From Granulibacter bethesdensis (GTDB lineage Bacteria; Pseudomonadota; Alphaproteobacteria; Acetobacterales; Acetobacteraceae), in the NCBI RefSeq assembly GCF_001889545.1, contig NZ_CP018194.1, positions 124,001 through 188,000 on the forward strand: a DNA stretch of 64,000 bases, given 5' to 3'. Position numbers and translations under genes: made by a program. This document shows, piece by piece, positions 48,410 to 57,210 of this stretch (within the stretch, counting starts at the first letter, position 1; each line of letters starts with the position of its first letter). The notes under the pieces are model-generated. The model had not been told where the DNA came from. It saw only the letters and a list, made by a program, of their open reading frames with translations, and ran no database searches.

Positions 48410-50191
48410 ATGCGCTTTCTTCTGTCTGTGCTGGGTGTCTGTCTGTCGCTGCTCGGTGTGCATTCTCCGGCTTATGCGCTGGAAAGCGCGCCGGTCAGCA
48501 GCAATCATGCGACGGTGACGCTGCTGAGCGATGCGGACAACTATGCGTCCGGTCATCCATTTAGACTCGGGCTGCAATTCAGGATGGCTCCGGGCTGGCA
48601 TATCTATGGCAAGGATCCCGGCGATTCGGGACTGCCGCCGGAGCTGACCTTTACCCTGCCATCCGGGGTCACGGCCGGCCCTATCGACTGGCCGCCGACC
48701 AGGCAGTTGAAAGAAGGCCCGCTGACGGTCAACGCCTATCAGGGAACGGTCGTGCTGCCGGTCATGATCGATCCGCACGGAGCGCATGGTCCGATCGAGA
48801 TCGATCTGCATGCGAACTGGCTGATCTGTCAGACACTCTGTGTGCCGGAGGAAGGTCGTTTTCATCTGACCTTACCGGAGGGTCAGGGAGGGAAAAGCTC
48901 TTCTGCCAGCACCGTTTCCGGACAGGTATCGCAGGCCAGTGATACATCCTCTGATACATCCTCCCTGCCGATGGTGCTGTTGTTCGCGGTGCTGGGCGGT
49001 CTGATCCTCAATCTGATGCCCTGTGTCTTTCCGGTGCTGGCCATGAAGGCGCTGGCGCTGGCCCGCCTCGGCAGTGGTGAGAGAGCCGCCGTACGCAGCC
49101 ATGCTGTGGCTTATACGGTGGGTGTCCTGCTGGCTTTTCTGGTGCTGGGGGTGGTGGCGATCGGGCTGCGCCATGCCGGGACGGCGGTAGGGTGGGGATT
49201 CCAGTTCGCCTCACCTGTTTTCGTGACGGGAATGGCGTGGCTGCTGATGGGGGTGGGGCTGAACCTGTCCGGGGTTTACCAGATTGGCGCCAGGATGGTT
49301 GGCACAGGCCATACGCTGAGCAGCCGGGATGGCCTGTCCGGCAGTTTCTTTACCGGCCTGCTGGCGGTTGTGGTGGCCACGCCCTGCACGGCTCCATTCA
49401 TGGGGGTGGCGCTGGCTGTGGCGTTGAACGCGCCGGCTGTGACCATGCTGGCGATCCTGCTGGCCATGGGGCTGGGGCTGGCCCTGCCTTACATGCTGGT
49501 GGCGGTTTTTCCACAACTGGTTGCCGCCATGCCCAAGCCCGGTCGTTGGATGGAGGTTTTGAAGCAGGCGCTGGCTTTCCCGGTCTATGCCTCGGTCTGC
49601 TGGCTGGTCTGGGTGATCGCGCAGGAAGCCGGGGCCAATGGGGTGCTGATTGTGGGGGAAGGGCTGACGGCCATTGCTTTTGCTGCCTGGGTCTGGGGGA
49701 TCGCACAATTCGGGAGTGGCATGCGCAGCCTGGTCGGACGCGGGCTGGCGGTGCTGGCGATTGCAGTCAGCCTGCTGCTGTTGCAACGCCTGCATCAGGC
49801 GTCTGCATTGAGTGTGGTGGATGTGGCCGGCAGCACGATGGCAGAGCGGCAGGGGGCCGAGCCTTTCTCAAGGGCGCGCCTGGAGGCATTGCGGGCGGAA
49901 GGGAAACCCGTTTTCGTCAACCTGACCGCCGCATGGTGCGTCACCTGTCTGGTGAACGAACAGGTGGCTCTCAGTAACCAGACGGTCAGGGAGGCGTTCC
50001 GGAACGGCGGTGTTGCCTACCTGCTGGGTGACTGGACCCGGCAGGACCGTAAATTGACGGCGTTTCTGCGCGACCATGGGCGCGATGGTGTGCCGCTTTA
50101 TCTGTTCTATCCGGCCGGTGGGGGGGATCCTGTGACCCTTCCGCAGATTCTGACGCCGGAAATCGTCATCAACGCTATCACGGCGCGGTAA
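48410..50191 (+). CDS. dsbD: Thiol:disulfide interchange protein DsbD
   Basis: Carries electrons from cytoplasmic thioredoxin to the periplasm. The 593 residues comprise a signal peptide (to about residue 24, SPAYAL), an N-terminal DsbD-alpha-like beta domain (PGWHIYGKDPGDSG), a transmembrane domain with the two redox cysteines in LMPCVFPVLAMKALALA and VVATPCTAPFMG, and a C-terminal thioredoxin-like domain with AAWCVTC (near residue 505). The start ATG at 48410 is chosen over in-frame upstream sequence that overlaps hrpB. Divergent from hrpB; convergent with the Nfu gene. Confidence 0.9.
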   Translation: MRFLLSVLGVCLSLLGVHSPAYALESAPVSSNHATVTLLSDADNYASGHPFRLGLQFRMAPGWHIYGKDPGDSGLPPELTFTLPSGVTAGPIDWPPTRQLKEGPLTVNAYQGTVVLPVMIDPHGAHGPIEIDLHANWLICQTLCVPEEGRFHLTLPEGQGGKSSSASTVSGQVSQASDTSSDTSSLPMVLLFAVLGGLILNLMPCVFPVLAMKALALARLGSGERAAVRSHAVAYTVGVLLAFLVLGVVAIGLRHAGTAVGWGFQFASPVFVTGMAWLLMGVGLNLSGVYQIGARMVGTGHTLSSRDGLSGSFFTGLLAVVVATPCTAPFMGVALAVALNAPAVTMLAILLAMGLGLALPYMLVAVFPQLVAAMPKPGRWMEVLKQALAFPVYASVCWLVWVIAQEAGANGVLIVGEGLTAIAFAAWVWGIAQFGSGMRSLVGRGLAVLAIAVSLLLLQRLHQASALSVVDVAGSTMAERQGAEPFSRARLEALRAEGKPVFVNLTAAWCVTCLVNEQVALSNQTVREAFRNGGVAYLLGDWTRQDRKLTAFLRDHGRDGVPLYLFYPAGGGDPVTLPQILTPEIVINAITAR

Positions 50192-50217
50192 CGCTTTCCC
50201 GGCGGCTGAGCCGAAGA

Positions 50218-50778
50218 TCAGGCTTCCACCTGCTCCACGGCCAGAACTTCCGGCACGTAATGCCGCAGCATGTTCTCGATCCCGTGCTTGAGTGTCGCGC
50301 GGGAGGAGGGGCAGCCGCTGCATGCGCCCTGCATATGCAGCAGGACCACGCCGTCGCGATAGCCGCGGAATACGATATCCCCGCCATCTCCGGCCACGGC
50401 CGGGCGGACGCGGGTATCCAGCAATTCCTTGATCTGATCGACGATTTCACGATCTTCCGGGCGGATATCCTCCTCCATCACGTCGGAGGGGGTATCGTCC
50501 AGCACCGGACGGCCTGTGACGAAATGATCCATCAGCGCGGCCAGCACCTGCGGCTTCAGCTCCGGCCATTCGACATCGGAGGACTTGGTCACGGTGACGA
50601 AATCTGTGCCGAGAAAGACGCGCGCGACACCCGGCAGTTCAAACAGCGCCAGCGCCAGCGGGCTGCGCTGGGCGGTGGCAGGGGAGGCGAAATCCGCCGT
50701 TCCACCCGGCATCACATCCCGACCGGGCAGGAATTTCAGGGTGGCGGGATTGGGCGTGCCCTCGGTTTCGATGAACAT
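50218..50778 (-). CDS. nfuA: NifU/Nfu-type iron-sulfur cluster carrier
   Basis: A 186-residue scaffold/carrier with an N-terminal Nfu_N domain (MFIETEGTPNPATLKFLPG) and a C-terminal NifU domain whose cysteines lie in QGACSGCPSS. This is the alphaproteobacterial/mitochondrial NFU1 layout, not the E. coli NfuA one (whose N-terminus is A-type). It delivers [4Fe-4S] clusters to apoproteins. Single gene: the 145 bases upstream show no other ORF. Confidence 0.88.
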   Translation of the reverse strand: MFIETEGTPNPATLKFLPGRDVMPGGTADFASPATAQRSPLALALFELPGVARVFLGTDFVTVTKSSDVEWPELKPQVLAALMDHFVTGRPVLDDTPSDVMEEDIRPEDREIVDQIKELLDTRVRPAVAGDGGDIVFRGYRDGVVLLHMQGACSGCPSSRATLKHGIENMLRHYVPEVLAVEQVEA

Positions 50779-50923
50779 GCAGATCTCCGGACGTCAGGAA
50801 TATGGACTTTTTCAGTCCTGTTACCAGAGTAGATCGTCTGTTTGCCGTCTGAACGCAAGGGCCGTACTGGCCCCTGCGCATCAGGCCCGCGCCGCGGGAA
50901 TGTGTGAACAGCCCCGTTTTTGC

Positions 50924-53900
50924 TCAGACCGAGAAATATTTCGCATGCGGGTTGAGCACGACCAGAGCCGAGGTGCTCTGTTCCGGATGAAGCTGATATT
51001 CATCCGACAGATCGACCCCGATCCGCTCTGCCTGAAGCAGTTTCAGGATCGGTTCCTGATCCTCCAGCTTCGGGCAGGCCGGATAGCCGAAGGAATAGCG
51101 GCTGCCGCGATAACCCTGCGCCAGCATCTTTTCCATGTCCCGCTCATCTTCCGCCGCGAAGCCGCATTCGGCGCGGATGCGTTTGTGCACGTATTCCGCC
51201 ATGGCTTCCGCCATCTCCACCGACAGGCCGTGGAGATAGAGGTAATCCTGATAACGGTCTTCCTCGAACCAGACCCGCGCCATGTCGGAGGCTTTCTGTC
51301 CGACCGTCACCACCTGCAACCCGACCACGTCGCGTTCCGCATCGTCCACATCGCGGAAGAAATCGGCGATGCATTCCCCATCTTCCTTCGGCTGACGGGG
51401 CAGGGAGAAGCGGCACAGTTCCGTGCTGCCATCCTGTTCGAACAGGATCAGATCATTGCCCTGCCCGGCGGCTTTCCAGTAGCCGTAGGCAGCCTGCGGT
51501 TTCAGGATGTCCTGCTCCTCGCACAGGGCGAGCATCCGCTTCATCACGGGGCGCAGTTCCTGCTTGGCCCAGCCTAGAAAATCGTCCAGCGAGCGGCCCT
51601 GTTTCCGGAAACCCCACTGGAACTGATACAGGCTGCGCTCATTGAGGAAGGGAATGATCGCCTTCGGTGTGGCCTCCACCACGCGCGCACCCCAGAAAGG
51701 CGGTTCGATGGCTGGAACGGCGTGCGTCAGACGATGACGCCGCGCCCGCGTGGCATTGAGATCCACCGGCTGGAAAGCGCGTGCATCGGCCTTGCCCAGT
51801 GTTCGGCTCTGGTTGCGTGATTTGCCTTTGCGTTTCTGCTGAATGGCGGACAGGTAGTCGTCGAAGGCGTTGCCGGTCACCTTGTCCATCAGATGCAGCC
51901 CGTCAAACGCATCACGCGCATAGGCGACGCGGCCGGAGGCATAGGCCGCCACGCAATCATCCTCGACGTAATTCCGAGTCAGCGCCGCACCGCCCAGCAG
52001 GACCGGCACATCGACGCCCTGACGGGACATTTCCTCCAGATTTTCGCGCATGATGACGGTGGATTTCACCAGCAGACCGGACATGCCGATGGCATGGGCG
52101 CGATGTTCCTTCACCGCCGCCACCATATCCGCCAGCGGCACCTTGATGCCGAGATTGACGACGCGATAGCCGTTATTGGTCAGGATGATGTCGACGAGGT
52201 TCTTGCCGATATCATGCACGTCGCCCTTGACCGTCGCCAGTACGATGGTGCCCTTCTGCTGGCCTTCCACGCGCTCCATCATCGGTTCCAGATAGGCGAC
52301 GGCGGCTTTCATGGTTTCCGCCGACTGGAGCACGAAGGGAAGCTGCATCTTGCCGGCGCCGAACAGCTCTCCCACCACCTTCATGCCGTCCAGCAGGATG
52401 GTGTTGATGATGTCCAGCGGCGCATGGGTCTTCAGCGCCTCGTCCAGCTCGTCGGTCAGGCCCTTGCGGTCGCCATCGACGATGCGGTCTTTCAGCCGGC
52501 CTTCCACCGTGGCGGCGCGGGTTTTCTTGACGGCATCGGCGGCTTTACGATCCGCGAACATTTCCAGCAGACGTTGCAGGGGATCGTAATCCTCCGTACG
52601 ACGGTCGAAGATCAGGTCTTCCATGACCTTCACTTCCTCTGCCGGAATCTGGTGCAGCGGACGGATCTTGCTGACATGCACGATCGCGCCGGTCATGCCT
52701 GCCCGGACCGCATGATCGAGAAACACCGAATTCAGCACGGCACGGGCCGCCGGATTCAGGCCGAAGCTGATATTGGACAGGCCGAGAATGATCTGAATCT
52801 CCGGGAATTTCTCCCGGATCATGCGGATGCCTTCCAGAGTCCATTCACCCAGCTTGCGATCATCTTCATTGCCGGTGGCGATGGTGAAGGTCAGCGGGTC
52901 GATCAGCAGATCGGATTGCGGCAGGCCGTGTTTTTCGCAGGCGAACTGAACCAGACGCTCGGCGATAGCCAGTTTGCGTTCCGGCGTCTTGGCCATGCCT
53001 TCTTCATCGATGGTCAGGGCAATGACGGCGGCACCGAACTTGCGCGCCAGAATCATGCGTTCTTCGGCAGCGTGTTCCCCGTCCTCGAAATTGATCGAGT
53101 TGATGATCGGTTTGCCGCCATGCAGTTTCAATGCGGCCTCAATCACCGGCGTTTCGGTGCTGTCGATCACCAGAGGCGCATTCACACTGCTGGTGAAGCG
53201 ACGGATCACCTCATCCATTTCCAGCCCTTCGTTGCGACCAACGAAGGCGGTGCAGATATCCAGCGCGTTGGATCCTTCGCCGACCTGCTCCCGTCCCATG
53301 GAGATGCAGGTGTCCCAGTCATGCTGTTCCTGCGCCTCGCGCCATTTCTTTGATCCGTTGGCGTTGCAGCGCTCGCCGATGGAGAAATAGGCATTTTCCT
53401 GCCTCAGCGATGTCTGGCCGTACAGGCTGGCGACGGAGGGAACCCAGATCGCATTGCGTTTGACAGGTGCGGGCCGCAGACGTGCTCCGGCCCGGCGTCG
53501 CAGCATGGCATCCAGCGCGCGGATATGCGGAACATTGGTGCCGCAGCATCCGCCGATGAGATTGACGCCATCCTCGCTGACATAGCGTTCGACCCAGCTC
53601 GCCATTTCCTCTGGCGAGAGCGGATAGTGGGTCTGGCCGTCCACCAGCTCCGGCAGGCCCGCATTGGGCTGCATGGAGATCAGCCCGGTCCAGTTCGCGG
53701 CCAGCCATTTGACATGCTCGGCCATTTCCTGCGGTCCGGTGGCGCAGTTCAGCCCGATCAGCGGCACGTCCATCGCATGGATCACGGTCGCGGCGGCGGC
53801 AATATCGGGGCCGACCAGCAGCGTGCCGGTGGTCTCCACCGTGACCTGCACGAAGATCGGCGTATCAACGCCCAGCTCGGCCCGCGCCTTTTTGGCACCG

Positions 53901-54415
53901 TTGACGGCGGCCTTGATCTGGAGCGTGTCCTGACAGGTCTCGATCAGAAACGCATCCACACCGCCATCGATCAGGCCCCGGCACTGTTCCGCCAGCCCGG
54001 CCTCCAGCGGATCATAGTCGATATTGCCGAGCGAGGGCAGCTTGGTGCCTGGCCCGATGCTGCCCACCACATAGCGGTGTCGGCCATCGCTGAAGCTGTC
54101 GGCAGCTTCGCGGGCCAGTTCGGCGGCGATCCGGTTGATCTCCCGCGCGCGGTCGCCCAGCTCGAACTCGCCAAGGGTAACGGGGGAGCCGCCGAAGCTG
54201 TTTGTCTCCACCATATCCGCCCCGGCCTCATAGTAGCCGCGATGGATTTCGCGGACCAGATCGGGGCGGGACAGGTTCAGGATCTCGGTGCAGTTCTCCT
54301 TGCCGAGGTAGTCCCGCTCGACATCGAGATCCAGCGCCTGCACGCGGCTGCCCATGCCACCGTCGCACAGCAGAACCTGGTCGCGCAGGGCATCGAGCAG
54401 ATGGGGGCGGCTCAT
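50924..54415 (-). CDS. metH: Cobalamin-dependent methionine synthase
   Basis: Methylates homocysteine with methyl-cobalamin. The 1163 residues span all modules: the homocysteine domain (GGMGSRVQAL, Zn cysteines in the NLIGGCCGTN region near 305), the folate domain (NIGERCNANGSKKW and DICTAFVGRNEG), the B12 cap and Rossmann domain with VKGDVHDIGKNLVDI (His lower ligand, about residue 735), and the SAM-binding activation domain (GYRGSRYSFGYPACPKLEDQ). Nothing is missing. It lies 48 bases downstream of the SahR-like regulator on the same strand and is probably cotranscribed with it. Confidence 0.95.
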   Translation of the reverse strand: MSRPHLLDALRDQVLLCDGGMGSRVQALDLDVERDYLGKENCTEILNLSRPDLVREIHRGYYEAGADMVETNSFGGSPVTLGEFELGDRAREINRIAAELAREAADSFSDGRHRYVVGSIGPGTKLPSLGNIDYDPLEAGLAEQCRGLIDGGVDAFLIETCQDTLQIKAAVNGAKKARAELGVDTPIFVQVTVETTGTLLVGPDIAAAATVIHAMDVPLIGLNCATGPQEMAEHVKWLAANWTGLISMQPNAGLPELVDGQTHYPLSPEEMASWVERYVSEDGVNLIGGCCGTNVPHIRALDAMLRRRAGARLRPAPVKRNAIWVPSVASLYGQTSLRQENAYFSIGERCNANGSKKWREAQEQHDWDTCISMGREQVGEGSNALDICTAFVGRNEGLEMDEVIRRFTSSVNAPLVIDSTETPVIEAALKLHGGKPIINSINFEDGEHAAEERMILARKFGAAVIALTIDEEGMAKTPERKLAIAERLVQFACEKHGLPQSDLLIDPLTFTIATGNEDDRKLGEWTLEGIRMIREKFPEIQIILGLSNISFGLNPAARAVLNSVFLDHAVRAGMTGAIVHVSKIRPLHQIPAEEVKVMEDLIFDRRTEDYDPLQRLLEMFADRKAADAVKKTRAATVEGRLKDRIVDGDRKGLTDELDEALKTHAPLDIINTILLDGMKVVGELFGAGKMQLPFVLQSAETMKAAVAYLEPMMERVEGQQKGTIVLATVKGDVHDIGKNLVDIILTNNGYRVVNLGIKVPLADMVAAVKEHRAHAIGMSGLLVKSTVIMRENLEEMSRQGVDVPVLLGGAALTRNYVEDDCVAAYASGRVAYARDAFDGLHLMDKVTGNAFDDYLSAIQQKRKGKSRNQSRTLGKADARAFQPVDLNATRARRHRLTHAVPAIEPPFWGARVVEATPKAIIPFLNERSLYQFQWGFRKQGRSLDDFLGWAKQELRPVMKRMLALCEEQDILKPQAAYGYWKAAGQGNDLILFEQDGSTELCRFSLPRQPKEDGECIADFFRDVDDAERDVVGLQVVTVGQKASDMARVWFEEDRYQDYLYLHGLSVEMAEAMAEYVHKRIRAECGFAAEDERDMEKMLAQGYRGSRYSFGYPACPKLEDQEPILKLLQAERIGVDLSDEYQLHPEQSTSALVVLNPHAKYFSV

Positions 54416-54463
54416 GAGAGTCTCCAGCTTTGGAATCGTGAGGGGAGCAGACCGGGCAGCGGC

Positions 54464-55435
54464 TCAGTCATGGACGGAAGCCGCCTCCAGGGCGAATGCC
54501 GCCGGTGTAGTACCGGCAGGGCGGGTGGCGCGCCAGATGGCAATGTCGATGGGCCCGGATATTGCGGCGGCAGGCATGGCCTGCAATCCGGCAGAGGTCA
54601 GGGCACGGCGCATGTCGGCGTCGGAAAAGCCGGGCCAGCGGTGATGCAGGGCGCGGGTCAGATCCTGTCGTTCATGCGCAGCCAGATCGACGATCAGCAA
54701 CGTGCCGCCCGGTTTCAGCATGCGGGCGGCTTCGGTGATGACTGCCCCGGGTGTCTCGCTGTGATGGAGCACCATATGCAGGATCGTCAGGTCGAAACTG
54801 GCATCGGGCAGTGGCAGGCGCATCATGTCCGCCTGACGGACGCTGCAATGACGCAGCCGGGCGCGGGACAGGCGGGACCGCGCCAGCGCCAGCATGGTGC
54901 GGCTGGCATCGATGCCCAGTCCGGAGCCGATGAAGGGGGCAAGCAGTTCCAGAATCCGTCCGGTGCCGGTGCCGATATCCAGCAGGGTGGCGCCAGCAGG
55001 CAGGGACAGCATTTCCACATCCGCCAGCAGCGCAGCTTCGACGGTTTCGGCGGGCAGGCCGAGCGCGCGCATTTCATCCCATTCCGCACCGTCGCGACGG
55101 AATCGCTCGGTCGCCGCGCGGGCACGCTCTGCCAGTACACGCTCAGCCTGACGGCGATCGGCTTGCAGGGTTGCGTCGATGGCGGGCAGCTTGGCGGCCA
55201 GATCCCGGCCCAGTCCGGTCTGGGCCAGGCTGAACCATGCATTGGAGCCTTCCCGCGTGCGCTCCAGCAATCCGGCCTCTACCAGCAGGCGCAGATGGCG
55301 TGACAGGCGGGGCTGGGACTGGCCGAGAATATCGGTCAGCTCCACCACGCAGAAATCTCCGAGTGCCATCAGCGCCAGAAGACGCAGGCGGGTCGGTTCG
55401 GCGCAGGCGCGTAACTGGGTGAGCATCAACTCCAT
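54464..55435 (-). CDS. sahR: ArsR-type regulator fused to a SAM-dependent methyltransferase domain (SahR-like)
   Basis: A 323-residue two-domain protein. The N-terminal winged helix (ACAEPTRLRLLALMALGDFCVVELTDILGQ, shown only by its first part; recognition helix SQPRLSRHLRLL) covers about residues 1-85. The C-terminal methyltransferase fold has motif I LLDIGTGTGRILELL (about residue 155) and LLIVDLAAHER. Its location directly before metH and the palindrome 11 bases from its start fit the SahR group, in which S-adenosylhomocysteine relieves repression of methionine-cycle genes. The ATG at 55435 begins MELMLTQLRACAEPTRLRLL; the open frame upstream lacks HTH character. Confidence 0.8.
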   Translation of the reverse strand: MELMLTQLRACAEPTRLRLLALMALGDFCVVELTDILGQSQPRLSRHLRLLVEAGLLERTREGSNAWFSLAQTGLGRDLAAKLPAIDATLQADRRQAERVLAERARAATERFRRDGAEWDEMRALGLPAETVEAALLADVEMLSLPAGATLLDIGTGTGRILELLAPFIGSGLGIDASRTMLALARSRLSRARLRHCSVRQADMMRLPLPDASFDLTILHMVLHHSETPGAVITEAARMLKPGGTLLIVDLAAHERQDLTRALHHRWPGFSDADMRRALTSAGLQAMPAAAISGPIDIAIWRATRPAGTTPAAFALEAASVHD

Positions 55436-55446
55436 ACTGGACAAAT

Positions 55447-55468
55447 GACATAAAGATATCTTTATGTC
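55447..55468. promoter_or_regulatory. Perfect 22-bp palindrome, probable SahR-type operator
   Basis: GACATAAAGAT is followed at once by ATCTTTATGTC, an 11+11 perfect dyad. It lies 11 bases before the sahR ATG and overlaps the first possible ATG of the divergent CobW-like gene. No other copy upstream of metH or metX was noticed. Autoregulation of the sahR-metH transcript is the simplest reading. Confidence 0.75.
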
Positions 55469-55868
55469 CACTATGGCCTGGTTTCTGGATGCCCGTATTC
55501 CTGTCGATATTCGTACCGCTGTCATGCCGACACCGGTCGCGGACGGCGTGGCCATGCTGATGGAAGCCGGGATCGCGGCAGAGAATCGCCCCGCTAACAC
55601 AAGGATCTTTCAACCAGCAGCGCCTCGGGACAGGCGGCATGGCGCCGATTGTGCCTGTTGCACGCTGCGCTCACCGCTGGCGGAGGCGTTATCCGTCCTG
55701 TTTCTCGATCGTGTACGCGGTCAGGTGGATTTTAACAGCGTCGTCGTGATCATGAGTAGTCCGGAAGCGGCAGAACAGGCGATAGAGACACTCAGGAACG
55801 ATCCGTTATTGGCGGCCCGGTTTCGCCCTGTGCCTCCGGCGGAGAAGCAGGACGGGATCGAAGCCTAG
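55464..55868 (+). CDS. Small protein with CobW-like CxCC segment
   Basis: An ORF of up to 134 residues. The second half (from about residue 62) reads ADCACCTLRSPLAEALSVLF, then VDFNSVVVIMSSPEAAEQAI and NDPLLAARFRP. This resembles the part of CobW/COG0523 GTPases around their metal-binding C-x-C-C and following strand, but the P-loop that should precede it is absent and the protein ends where the G-domain should go on. The start is unsure: ATGs at 55464, 55473, 55524, 55554 and 55560 are possible. It ends in a 3-base overlap with the convergent ABC gene. It could be a decayed gene or a stand-alone metal-binding remnant. Confidence 0.55.
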   Translation: MSTMAWFLDARIPVDIRTAVMPTPVADGVAMLMEAGIAAENRPANTRIFQPAAPRDRRHGADCACCTLRSPLAEALSVLFLDRVRGQVDFNSVVVIMSSPEAAEQAIETLRNDPLLAARFRPVPPAEKQDGIEA

Positions 55869-57193
55869 GCTGTTTCCGGCTCGTTTTCCCTGATGATGAG
55901 GCTGAACTGGTCTTCCTCCTCGTCATATTCGAACAGCTCCGCGTAGCGGCCCCACGCAATCGCGGTGCGAAGGGTGGAACGGGCGTAATCCTCGCTCATA
56001 TGGTCTTCCAGCTCGTCGCGGAATCGAACGGCGGCGGCGCGATGATTGGGGCGGCTGGCCAGAACCTGACAGATCGCCGCCACCAGCGGCACATGGGAGC
56101 GCAGAGCGTTCGCAAAAATTTCTTTTCTGGTGTCGGTTTCAGCTTCGACATAGGCCCGCCCGGCATCCAGCAACCGGATATCGCCTTCTTCCAGCTCGGC
56201 CAGGCGCAGCATTTGCAGGGTTTCGCCCAGCGGCAGCAACTCGTCCACGTCCAGTTGCAGGGCGGCGGCGAGCGGCGGAAGGTCGGCGCGACCGTTGTAA
56301 GGCTGTGCCTCCAGCGTTTCCAGCAGACCGGCCATGAGGTTGGTGGAAACGGGGTGCAGGGCCTGACCAATACCATGCGGTGTGACTGCGGCATGCTTGG
56401 TCGGCAGCGGGCGGCGGGTCATGATCGCGTAGATGTCGTCCACCATCTGGCGGAAGGCGATGTCATGCCGATCGCGTGGATGGGGGAACGGGACACGCAG
56501 CTCCTGCGCCACCCGCCCGGGATTGGAGGAGAAAACGAGGATACGGTCGCACATCAGCACCGCTTCCTCGATGTTGTGCGTGACCATCAGGACCGATTTC
56601 AGCGGCAGCTTGCCATCGCTCCACAGGTCGATCAGATCGGTGCGCAGGGTTTCGGCGGTCAGTACGTCCAGCGCACTGAACGGTTCGTCCATCAGCAGCA
56701 GATCAGGATGGACCACCAGCGCGCGGGCCAGCCCTACACGCTGCCGCATGCCGCCGGACAGTTCCTTGGGATAGGCGCTTTCATAGCCGCCGAGACCGAT
56801 CAGATCGATGGCAATTTCGGCGCGGCGTTCCCGCTCGGCCCGGTTGACGCCCTGTGCTTCCAGACCCAGCTCGACATTTTCCTGCACGGTCAGCCAGGGA
56901 AACAGCGCGAAGCTTTGGAACACCATGGCGACACCGCGGGCGGGGCCGTTGAGCGGGCGTCCTTTCCACGTCACCTCACCGGAGGTAGGGGGCAGCAGGC
57001 CGGAGACGATCCGCAGCAGCGTCGATTTGCCGGAGCCGGAGCGGCCCAGCAATCCGACGATCTCGCCCTCCCGCAGGGTCAGGTCGACATCATCCAGCAC
57101 GACGAAATCGGCGTTGCTGTCCTTGTGATAAGCCTGCCGGACGTTCCTGACTTCCAGAAGGGGTGGGGCGGCGAGGGCTGTGTCCATGGCCAT
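55865..57193 (-). CDS. NitT/TauT-family ABC ATPase with C-terminal AAA-associated domain
   Basis: A 442-residue ATP-binding subunit. Walker A GRSGSGKSTLLR, signature LSGGMRQRVGLARAL, Walker B LLLMDEPFSALD, and the H-loop in MVTHNIEEA place it with nitrate/sulfonate/taurine importers. From about residue 290 an extra domain of 150 residues (VSTNLMAGLLETLEA, then LPPLAAALQLDVDELLPL and YDEEEDQFSL) is of the AAA-associated type that accompanies double permeases. Start: the ATG at 57193 has AAGGA 9 bases away, while the ATG at 57202 abuts it. It lies 17 bases after the permease. Confidence 0.87.
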   Translation of the reverse strand: MAMDTALAAPPLLEVRNVRQAYHKDSNADFVVLDDVDLTLREGEIVGLLGRSGSGKSTLLRIVSGLLPPTSGEVTWKGRPLNGPARGVAMVFQSFALFPWLTVQENVELGLEAQGVNRAERERRAEIAIDLIGLGGYESAYPKELSGGMRQRVGLARALVVHPDLLLMDEPFSALDVLTAETLRTDLIDLWSDGKLPLKSVLMVTHNIEEAVLMCDRILVFSSNPGRVAQELRVPFPHPRDRHDIAFRQMVDDIYAIMTRRPLPTKHAAVTPHGIGQALHPVSTNLMAGLLETLEAQPYNGRADLPPLAAALQLDVDELLPLGETLQMLRLAELEEGDIRLLDAGRAYVEAETDTRKEIFANALRSHVPLVAAICQVLASRPNHRAAAVRFRDELEDHMSEDYARSTLRTAIAWGRYAELFEYDEEEDQFSLIIRENEPETA

Positions 57194-57210
57194 GAAATCC
57201 ATTCCTTCTA

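Noticed and set aside
51893-53353. A 486-codon open frame on the plus strand inside metH
   Set aside because: Antisense shadow of an intact MetH; His/Gln-rich without any domain.
53525-55303. A 592-codon open frame on the plus strand across metH and the regulator gene
   Set aside because: It runs antisense over two well-supported genes and their junction and has no recognisable motif.
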